Below, one piece after another: positions 56,140-64,000 of a stretch of DNA of 64,000 nucleotides. Origin of the DNA: Morella rubra (lineage: Eukaryota; Streptophyta; Magnoliopsida; Fagales; Myricaceae); assembly GCA_003952965.2 (NCBI GenBank), contig CM025855.1:16478460-16542459 (forward strand), written 5' to 3'. How positions within the stretch are numbered: position 1 is the first letter of the stretch; each line of letters starts with the position of its first letter. The notes beneath the pieces are model-generated. The model was not told the origin of the DNA. It did no database searches and saw only the letters and a list, made by a program, of their open reading frames with translations. The position numbers and the translations under genes are program-made.

Positions 56140-57768
56140 ATGTTGACTGCTTCGTTGCCTTGTAGAAATGCCGATGCAAACCAACATCTTTTAACCATTC
56201 TTGATCAATGCAAATCTTTGCTTGAGCTAAAGAAAATTCATGCTCTTATAACGACTCTTGGCCTCTCCCGAGATGATCCTTTTGTATCCAAACTTCTTTC
56301 TCTCACCGCACTTTCTGATTGGGGTGACGTCGACTATTCCTACCGGTTATTTTCACAACTTTCGAGTCCTAAAACTTTTTACTGGGACATTATCATAAGA
56401 GGATACTCAAACAGCAAGAACCCAAATCCTGCAATATCTGTCTTTCTTAAAATGTTGCGGGTTGGGGTCTCGCCGGATTATTTGACGTACCCTTTTCTGA
56501 TGAAGGCGTCGTCTAAACTTTTAAAGAAGGAACTTGGGGTGGCGTTGCATTCCCATGTTGTGAAGACCGGTTTCCAGTCCGATAGGTTTATACAGAATTC
56601 TTTGATTCATATGTATGCTTCCTGCGGGGATATCCTGGACGCACGTAAAGTATTCGATGGAATGTTGACGAGGAACTTAGTTTCATGGAACTCAATGTTG
56701 GATGGATATTCCAAGTGTGGGGATCTGAAATCCGCAAAGGAAGTGTTTGAATTGATGCCGGAGCGGGATGTTGTGTCATGGAGCTCTTTGATTGATGGCC
56801 ATGTCAAGACTGGGGAATTCAGGGAGGCTATGGTGGAGTTCAATAAAATGAATGCGGCAGGGTCCAAGGCCAATGAGGTGACTATGGTGAGTGTTTTATG
56901 TGCTTGTGCCCACTTAGGTGCACTTGAGCAGGGGAGGATGATGCATCAGTATATAGTTGATAATAGGCTACCTTTGACTTTAGTTTTGCAAACTTCTCTT
57001 GTGGACATGTACGCCAAATGCGGGGAAGTAAAGGAGGCTTTGGCTGTCTTTCGTGGGATTCCACTGAGTCGAACTGATGTGTTCATTTGGAATGCAATTA
57101 TTGGAGCGCTTGCAACTCATGGATTGGCCAAAGAGTCACTTGAACTGTTCAGGGAAATGCAACGTGTTGGGATCATCCCAGATGAGATAACATACTTGTG
57201 CTTGTTAACTGCCTGTGCTCATGGAGGATTAGTAAGGGAAGCTTGGCATTTCTTTGAGGGGCTCTGTAGACATGGCATGACACCTAAGAGTGAGCATTAT
57301 GCTTGCATGGTAGATGTGCTGGCACGTGCTGGTCAGTTAGCAGAGGCATATCAATTAATAAGTCAGATGTCCATGGAGCCTACAGCTTCAATGTTAGGTG
57401 CCCTTCTCAGTGGGTGCATGTACCATGGAAAGCTAGATCTTGCTGAAATAGTGGGAAGGAAGCTGATAGAGTTGGAGCCAGATCATGATGGTAGATATAT
57501 TGGCCTTTCAAATATTTATGCAGTTGAGAAGCGTTGGGATGATGCAAAAACGATTAGAGAAGCTATGGAGAGGAGAGGGGTGAAGAAATCTCCGGGGTTT
57601 AGTTTTGTGGAGATATTTGGAACATTTCATAGATTCGTAGCTCTTGATAAAACACATCCTGAATCGGAGCGAATTTATGTCATGCTGAAGTTGATTATAA
57701 GCCAAATCAGGCAGGAAACTGATTATGAGGATCAGGTATATTGTTTGTGCAATATAAACGATTTCTGA
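56140..57768 (+). CDS. PLS-class pentatricopeptide repeat (PPR) protein, E subgroup
   Basis: One uninterrupted 542-residue frame, as usual for plant PPR genes. An N-terminal LLTILDQCKSLLELKKIHA is followed by about ten PPR motifs in P-L-S order. Examples are DIIIRGYSNSKNPNPAISVF, SWNSMLDGYSKCGDLKSAKE, SWSSLIDGHVKTGEFREAM, SLVDMYAKCGEVKEALAVF and IWNAIIGALATHGLAKESLEL. The E/E+ region follows from about residue 410: LLSGCMYHGKLDLAEIVGRK, GRYIGLSNIYAVEKRWDDAK, RRGVKKSPGFSFVEI. There is no DYW deaminase domain. Such proteins bind organellar RNA at specific sites, typically in C-to-U editing with a partner supplying DYW. Sequence and length resemble Arabidopsis At5g08305 (by recall). The start at 56140 gives MLTASLPC; organelle targeting is likely but not provable by eye. 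Confidence 0.93.
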   Translation: MLTASLPCRNADANQHLLTILDQCKSLLELKKIHALITTLGLSRDDPFVSKLLSLTALSDWGDVDYSYRLFSQLSSPKTFYWDIIIRGYSNSKNPNPAISVFLKMLRVGVSPDYLTYPFLMKASSKLLKKELGVALHSHVVKTGFQSDRFIQNSLIHMYASCGDILDARKVFDGMLTRNLVSWNSMLDGYSKCGDLKSAKEVFELMPERDVVSWSSLIDGHVKTGEFREAMVEFNKMNAAGSKANEVTMVSVLCACAHLGALEQGRMMHQYIVDNRLPLTLVLQTSLVDMYAKCGEVKEALAVFRGIPLSRTDVFIWNAIIGALATHGLAKESLELFREMQRVGIIPDEITYLCLLTACAHGGLVREAWHFFEGLCRHGMTPKSEHYACMVDVLARAGQLAEAYQLISQMSMEPTASMLGALLSGCMYHGKLDLAEIVGRKLIELEPDHDGRYIGLSNIYAVEKRWDDAKTIREAMERRGVKKSPGFSFVEIFGTFHRFVALDKTHPESERIYVMLKLIISQIRQETDYEDQVYCLCNINDF

Positions 57769-58553
57769 GCATAGCAATTAAAATTATTTTATTAATTCAT
57801 TAAAAGTTTTAAATGGGTCATTGAAAGGAAACCACCAACATTTTCAATGTAAATAAGACTTTGATATCTGAAATTTTGAGGGAGAGGTAGTAGAGAAGGC
57901 TAAATGAAGCATTCGCCCACCTGTTTGTTTGATTAGGTGTTTGTGTTGATTGATTGTTGTTCTGGTGGTGTACAATACGTATCTTGGTTTAGCCCTAATT
58001 TATTTCATAAGCAAGAGACTTTGAATTCAGCACGAAAGGTTAACCATAGTCTTTTGATTAGAGGTTACGCCTTGAATCCCTGTGACTGAAGTTTTTGCTC
58101 CCTGCATTTATGGTACACTGTACAAGTCGTCCTTCTCTAACTAAGTTCTTCGCCCGCGGTCCAAGCTGCTCGCCTCAATTGAATATTTGGCAACGCCTTA
58201 CACGGTTCTGAAACTTCACCTCACGCGTTCTGGGCGTTGCAATCTTATTCGTCCGAACAAGTCCCGTGAAGAAAATAAAGCTACAACTCATGGAGAAGCA
58301 AGAGGCACGCAGAGACTCAAGAGCGAGAAGATAAAGATTCTACAATGAAGAAGAAAGAGAAAGGGTGAAATGCTGCGTGTAGTCAGTTGTAACCATATAA
58401 TAGAATATTCTTTTTTGCTTTTCTGTTATAACAGCTTATGAAGGCTGGTATTCCCACGCTCCATGATGGAGTAAAGTGTATATATGGGGCACCTGCCTTG
58501 TATTTCCTTTTAACGTAATATACAGATTTTTTCCAATTGCTCTCAATTTAATA
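57769..58553. other. PPR 3' flank leading into a Copia LTR end
   Basis: After the stop codon there is intergenic sequence. The last part, ending ...CAATTGCTCTCA at 58545 just before a PBS, must be the 3' end of a Copia 5' LTR. The LTR start could not be placed because no second LTR is available for comparison. Confidence 0.5.
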
Positions 58554-59168
58554 TGGTATTAGAGCTCTATTAGCCGATAATTTCTTCTTACCAATTACTC
58601 ATAGCTAAATGTCAAGTTCCGATCCTCCTCCCACCGTTACTTCTCCCACCAACACTTCCTCAAAGGATGATCATCCCTCCAATCCTTATTTTCTCTACTT
58701 TGGTGAGAGTCCTAGTTATGTTCTAGTCTCGCAACTTCTTGTTTTTGGCAAAAATTGTCACACCTGGAGCCGATCCATGTTGATTGCCTTAGAGGCCAAA
58801 ATTAAGCTCGGTTTTGTTGATGGGACTCTTCCCTGTCTGCCTTCCACCAATGCTTTGTTTGGTGCTTGGTGCCGCTCCAACAATATGGTATTTTCCTAGA
58901 TTATCAATGATGTTTCTAAAGAAATAGCTGCCACTATTATTTATATTAGTGATGCTAAGGAAGTCTGGAGTGATCTTCGTGATCGTTTCTCCCAAGCTAA
59001 TTGACCTCGCATTTTTCAACTGCAAAAACACATTGCTTCTTTCACTCAAGGATTTGACTCTGTCAGTGCCTACTTCACAATTCTTAAGAGATTGTGGGAT
59101 GAGTTGCACAATTATCAACCTCTTCCTAGTTGTTCTTGTGGTTGCCGATGTGGTGCTTGAGACTGGTT
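58554..59168 (+). pseudogene. Copia retrotransposon PBS and gag fragment
   Basis: The PBS TGGTATTAGAGCTC (58554-58567) matches the initiator-Met tRNA primer site with one change. From the ATG at 58609 the frame reads a Copia gag: PSNPYFLYFGESPSYVLVSQ, WSRSMLIALEAKIKLGFVDG, then a stop (VFS*IINDVSKEIAATIIYI). VWSDLRDRFSQAN*PRIFQL, SVSAYFTILKRLWDEL and CSCGCRCGA follow. At least two in-frame stops are present. The element is cut at 59168 by a CACTA-like end, and no protease, integrase or RT follows. Confidence 0.85.
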
Positions 59169-59400
59169 CACTACAACAAATTTTACTTTTTGGGCCGTAA
59201 ATTAAAATAGTCTTGGAAATTTTTTTTTGTGATGATTTTTTTTTTCTTTTTGGGATGGAAATAAGTCGATTATTTGGGACGAAATTGTGTGCCGTCCCAA
59301 AAAAGAGGCTTTTTTTAGGGACAAATTTGTTTGTCCCTAAAACTTTGTTCAAACACACATCGATTGAGCCTCTGACTGAATCGTCCAGAATATATAAAGT
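59169..59400 (+). mobile_element. CACTA-like terminus
   Basis: CACTACAACAAATTTTAC at 59169 is a typical CACTA left end. It is followed by repeated subterminal GGGACGAAAT, CCGTCCCAAAAAAG and TTTAGGGACAAATTTG with an inverted TTTGTCCCTAAAAC. The matching right end (TTGTAGTG) was not found before 61 kb, so the element may be truncated or extend into the unassigned region. Confidence 0.6.
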
Positions 59401-61025
59401 GGTCGGTCAGTCCTCCAGACGCCCAACCATCAATATGAATTGCGCTTGGTTGGATGTACACTTTGTGTGATGGAGCCCCGGGTCTATGTTGCAGATGAAG
59501 AGAGGTACAACATGCGCCAAAAGTCGGTCAGCGATCCCTGCAATACAGAGGACTGGATAAGAAAATGATCTTGCTCCATTGTCATAAAAAAGATCTCCTC
59601 AAGCCATAGTTAGCCTTAGTAGGCTCCACAGTAGGGTAGGTCCCAGCTGGCCTCTGCATACCCAGGGACTAGAAGATGATATTAGGAGAAATTCTGACTG
59701 TAACTCCCACCATGACAACCTCCAGATCCTCCCCGTCGGTTTATAGATTGATTAACACTTCGTAGAACTCTTGGACAATTAGGAAGTACGGTTTTTCGAA
59801 CCAAGAGAGCTGTCGCTCCCAACCTTGGTGGGTAAGGTCTTGAGGAATGCTACGGCCCTCAAATGAGTACTCCGAGAAAGTCTAGTGTCGCAATAGACCT
59901 CACCACCACCAACGCACAGTCAAATTTCTAAGCCCGCCACCGAAGTCATAGGCATGACCTCTGGAGCTTGTGAAGAAGAAGAAGCTTGGGAACGCTTGGC
60001 TATTTTTTCTTAATCCGTAAAAAAGAAAATAACATTAGAATGGACATAAATGGCATGAAATGGATAATCGAAGCAAGAGTGAGACATGGACTCATAGCTC
60101 CAACACACTATACTAGGGTCATGAATCACGATGCCCGAAGGCTCATGATACTTAGGTCTAGAATCCACCTCCTGTGAGGGGATGTAGGTCTCAAGAATAT
60201 CATCGAGGACACTTGGTCCCCTACTATATACTCTTCTGGCACCCTCCTTGGGATCATACTCCCACGATGGGTTCTTCTTAGTATACTCCCCTTACTGACC
60301 CCTTACTAAACTAGGCAAAGGGTTCTCCTTCAGATCCTCTTCTAGATCCTCCTCAGGATCCTCTTCTAAGCTAATACTCTGCCTCTTAACCGGGCTTGAT
60401 CTCTAGTCACTTCTTTAATGACTTCGACTAGAGTTGTGTCTTCCTGTGAATTCGACCAATCAAAGAAATCGGTCAGATACAAGATGTGCTAAGGGATCAC
60501 GACGTGCCTCCGTTTGGAGGGACCTGATTGGTCCTCCATATGAGGGGTGGGGGCCGCTAAGTCCCCACCAAATCCTCCTGCAACTGTGCTTGCTGAGGCG
60601 GTATCCACTCTAATGAAACCTCACTACCCATCTTGTGTGCAACGTGGGTGGTAGCAACACGACTATCCGAAGGTGACATTGGGTCATGATACCGGGGAGC
60701 CATAGAAATAGACAGCGATACTCTTGGCGGTCATTCTCCTATGCGGGGGAGAGGGTGCGGAAGTCAAGGGCTGTGAGCATAAGGGTCGAAGACTCAATGA
60801 CATTTGATAGCATAGTAAAAGTATTAGTTTTAATAACATAATCTAATCGGGTGCATTTATATATATGATACACAACCACATAGTTCATATATATCCTTAT
60901 CCAAGTATTCATTTGTATAGTAGAGAGTCGCAACCAAAGAAGGAAAGCAAAAGATCACTTAAGTTTTGTAAAAATACTATCACAAGGTAGAATAAAAACT
61001 AATATAGCAATGATTTTGGTTAATT
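59401..61025. other. Unassigned, possibly transposon interior
   Basis: The minus strand has fragmentary open stretches, for example NPSWEYDPKEGARRVYSRGP and DEPEEDLEEDLKENP in shifted frames, which look once-coding but match nothing I know. They may be the interior of the CACTA element or the 3' part of the neighbouring gypsy element. No LTR was delimited. Confidence 0.3.
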
Positions 61026-63798
61026 CTAATCTTCTAGCAACTGCGGGTATTTCGAGTACATTTCACTTTCTAATTCCCATGATGGCTCCTCTAATATGTG
61101 GCTTTCCACAAAACCTTTACAAGTGAAATGGTCTTAGTCCTCAACAGTTGTTCCTTTCTATCTACGATCCTTACTGGTTCTTTCACATATATAAGGTTCT
61201 CTCTAACCTACAACTGTTCATACTCTACGACATGGGTAGGGTTGGGTACGTACTTCCTCAGTAGTGATACATGGAACACATCGTGAACTCCCTCTAAGAA
61301 AGGGGGTAAAGCCAACCTGTATGCCACGGGTCCAATTCTAGTCTAAGATCTCAAAGGGTCCTATGAATCTGGGTTGGAGCTTTCCTTTCTTCCCAAAACG
61401 TGCTATACCCTTTGTCGGGGAGATCTTAAAAAATACCATACTCCCAACCTCAAATTCAAGCTCTCTCCTTCGGTTATTTACATAACTCTTTTGCCGACTC
61501 TGAGCTGTCCCAAGCCTCTTATTGATTATTTGGATCTTCTATCTTGTCTTCAAGACTATTTTTGGCCCTAACATTCTTCTTTCTCCTACTTTGTCCCAAT
61601 ATAGTGGTGTTCTATACTTCTGGCCATAAAATGCCTTATATGGTGTCATACCAATGCTTGCCTAGAAACTATTATTGTAGGCAAATTTTGCTAAAGACAA
61701 GTACTAAGCACAACTTCCCTTCAAATCCATATCACAGGCCCTTAGTATATCCTCCAAAATCTATATACTTTGTTCTAATTGTCCGTCTATCTGGAAGGAG
61801 ATACTAAAATTCAACCGAGTACCCAATGATACCTTGAATCATTTCTAGAATCTTGAAGCGAACCTTGGGTCCCTATTTGACACTATACTCTTGGGCACAC
61901 CATGGAGCCTACTAATCTCTTGGAGATAATCTTAGCTAACTTTTCTAGGGTATACTTCACCCTAATGGGTAAAAAGTGTGCGAAATTTGTACATCAGTCG
62001 ACGATCACCCATGTAGCATCATAACCAGCAATAGTTTGAGGTAACCCTACTACAAAATTCATGGCTACCTCTTACCACTTCCTTTCAAGGATATCTAGTG
62101 GCCTTAATGTTCTTGTCGGCTTTTGGTGCTCTCCCTTCACCTTCTGATAGGTCAAACATCGAGCAACATATTATGCTATCACCCCTTTCATATTAGACCA
62201 CCAAAAGGCCTCCTTAATATCTCGATACATCTTTGTGCCTCTTGGGTGAATCGTATAAGGCTTAGTGTGAGCCTCTGCTAAGATCAAGTCCTTGATCCCA
62301 TGTAGCATCATAACCCACAATAGTTTGAGGTAACCCTACTATAAAATTCATGGCTACCTCTTACCACTTCCTTTCAGGGATCTCTAGTGGCCTCCTGCCG
62401 GCTTTTGGTGCTCTCCCTTCACCTTCTGATAGGTCAAACATCGAGCAACATATTCTGCTATTTCCCTCTCATATTAGGCCACCAAAAGGCCTCCTTAATA
62501 TCTTGATACATCTTTGTGCCTCTTGGGTGAATCGTATAAGGCATAGTGTGAGCCTCTGCTAAGATCAAGTCCTTGATCCCTCCATACTTGGCACAAAACT
62601 TTGTCTCCATATCGTAACAATCTATCCTCATTCTAAAAGTCAGGGTCTTCCTTTTTTTCAATCTTCTGCTAAATCTCTTCTGTCCTATCGCTCCTCCATC
62701 TAGCGCACTGAGAGCCCTGCTAACTTGATAGCATGAGCACGATTTAACCTTTCCAGTCTCTGGCAATCAGGCTCCTCCAGTGTAGGTTGCAATGAGAGCT
62801 GCTATTGACCTGATAAGCACACGACCTTTCCATCTCATGATTCCTAGGCACCACTTCCATTGAACTTGTCTCTGCCGACTTCCTACTCAGTGCGTTTGCC
62901 ACCACATTGGTTTTTACGGGTGGTAGTTAATTGTGTAGTCATAATCCTTAATCAGCTCCAACCCTCGTCGTTGCCTCATATTTAGTTCTTTCTGGGCGTT
63001 AAAATATTTGTGACTCTTATGATCCGTGAATATCTTGAATTTAATCCCACAAGTAATGTTTCTATATTTTCAGCGCATATACTACTGCAGCTAGCTCTAA
63101 GTCATGTGAGGGGTAATTCATCTCATGAGGCCTTACCTGCTTAGACGCATAGGCTATGACCCTCTTGTCTTGTATCAGAACACAGCCTAAACCCTGCCTC
63201 GAGGCATCACTGTAAATTTCTTCCTCTCCATGCTCTGAGGGTAATGCTATATTGGGGCAGTAACTAGGTTGGCCTTTAACTCTTGGAAACTCCGCTCACA
63301 CTCATCTGTCCAACCAAATTTGACATTTTTCTTTGTTAAAGTAGTCAAAGGCAAGACTAACTTTGAAAATCCCTCAACAAACCTTTGATAGCACCTTGCT
63401 AAACCCAAAAAAATTCTTACTTCCTTAACATTTGTAGGCCATGGCCACTTGGATACAACATCTACCTTCCCCGGATCCACGGTAATCCTTTCACCGGACA
63501 CCACATGGCCCAAAAATCACACTTACTCCAACTAGAACTCTCACTTGAAGAATTTGGCAAACAATTTCTTCTACCTAAGAATTTGTAAAATAGTCCTTAG
63601 ATGCTTCTAATGCTCCTTATTCCATGAATAAATCAATATCATCAATAAGGACAACCACAAATTTGTCTAGAAACTCCCGACACTCTATTCATCAAATCAA
63701 TAATTGCAGCTGGAGCATAGGTAGTCCAAACAGCATCACCAAAAATTTGTAGATCTCAAGAAAGTTAATGCTACACCTGCCAAGACAAAAACTTTCCG
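61026..63798 (-). pseudogene. Chromovirus (Ty3/gypsy) pol, heavily decayed
   Basis: On the minus strand, from right to left, there is the RT active site FVVVLIDDIDLF (about 63620), then MGHVVSGERITVDPGKVDVV and RIFLGLARCYQRFVEGFSKL. RNase H follows ([20 protein letters not shown], then IFTDHKSHKYF), then the integrase zinc-binding region (GIKDLILAEAHTMPYTIHP, KEAFWWPNM) and core (TWVIVD, NRDPRF in shifted frame). GQKYRTPLYWDKVGERRM, RFGKKGKLQPRFIGPFEIL and a chromodomain-like tail ending ELESEMYSKYPQLLED follow, with a stop at 61026-61028. Frameshifts and stops are frequent. The chromodomain tail places it with chromoviruses. An internal duplication lies at 62011-62580. Confidence 0.88.
62011..62580. 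repeat. ~285-bp tandem duplication inside the integrase
   Basis: Unit 1 (62011-62299) and unit 2 (62300-62580) both begin ATGTAGCATCATAACC and end AAGTCCTTGATCCC. They cover the integrase zinc-binding region up to the start of the catalytic core. The units differ by scattered substitutions and small deletions (for example TTAATGTTCTTGTCGGC versus TCCTGCCGGC), so the duplication is not brand new. Confidence 0.9.
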
Positions 63799-64000
63799 TG
63801 AGTCTAAATAACAACCCAAGAGCGGGGGTGAATTGGGTTTATCAAAAACTTATCTCTTTTTCAATAAAAACGCAGATCTAAAAACTAACCCTCTTTTAAC
63901 AATTAAAAATCTTGATCTGAATGTGTTTAATGCTATGCTAAATATAAGTAATAAATGATAAAACATAAATCTCCACAAGTATGAATATGTACTGAAAAAT
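63799..64000 (-). mobile_element. 3' end of a SIRE-like LTR, runs off the window
   Basis: From TGAGTCTAAATAACAACCCAAG the sequence continues with GCGGGGGTGAATTGGGTTT, the inverted SIRE-like LTR end also seen at 11783. No PBS adjoins it on the left, so it is a 3' LTR or a solo LTR inserted in or beside the gypsy pol. It continues beyond the window. Confidence 0.7.

Noticed and set aside
58789..59358. 189-residue minus-strand frame
   Set aside because: It lies antisense to a Copia gag and a CACTA terminus, with no recognisable domain and Lys/Asn-rich composition.
1..64000. tRNA, rRNA or snRNA genes
   Set aside because: None was recognised by eye; TGGTAT-type motifs found belong to retrotransposon primer-binding sites. 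A covariance-model scan would settle this.

Overview
The window is nuclear DNA of a flowering plant, almost certainly a eudicot. It holds relics of TIR-type NLR resistance genes (a class missing from grasses), intron-containing plant genes and a dense layer of plant transposons. Only three genes look intact: an E3 ubiquitin ligase of the BIG BROTHER-related (BBR) type (7 exons, 31726-37951, minus), a plant gene I do not recognise (3 exons, 50587-52411, minus) and an intronless PLS-class pentatricopeptide (PPR) gene (56140-57768, plus). Exon boundaries were placed by reading splice sites and checking that the frame carries through.

Layout. 1-8.1 kb: a Copia solo LTR, a TIR-domain relic, a degenerate repeat and a 3.4-kb gypsy solo LTR. 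8.1-18.4 kb: a second Copia solo LTR, a CYP79-type P450 pseudogene broken by two oppositely oriented SIRE-like solo LTRs, an LRR relic of a TNL, then a Copia 5' LTR with primer-binding site that abuts a LINE. 18371-18593 is an N gap. 18.6-29.0 kb repeats the preceding ~10.6 kb almost base for base. The pattern of differences and the gap position suggest two overlapping contigs that were not merged, so copy-2 features may not be extra loci. 29.0-30.6 kb: the rest of the LINE. 31.7-38.0 kb: BBR. 39.4-45.6 kb: a decayed PIF/Harbinger transposon. 46.0-47.4 kb: the first two exons of a chloroplast-type dehydroascorbate reductase (DHAR3-like) whose remaining exons were not found. 48.3-50.3 kb: another SIRE-like solo LTR and a minisatellite containing a small hAT MITE. 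50.6-58 kb: the unknown gene, a non-autonomous hAT element and the PPR gene. 58.5-64 kb: a Copia gag fragment cut by a CACTA-like end, then a badly frameshifted chromovirus (Ty3/gypsy) pol with an internal tandem duplication, ending at another SIRE-like LTR.

The genes do not form a pathway or operon. The coherent story is transposon turnover: at least five LTRs (seven counting copy 2) carry exact target-site duplications and are solo LTRs left by recombination. CYP79, TNL and DHAR are broken genes, while BBR, the unknown gene and the PPR gene keep open frames. I did not find a convincing new multi-gene system; the most instructive locus is the CYP79 pseudogene with its inverted pair of solo LTRs.
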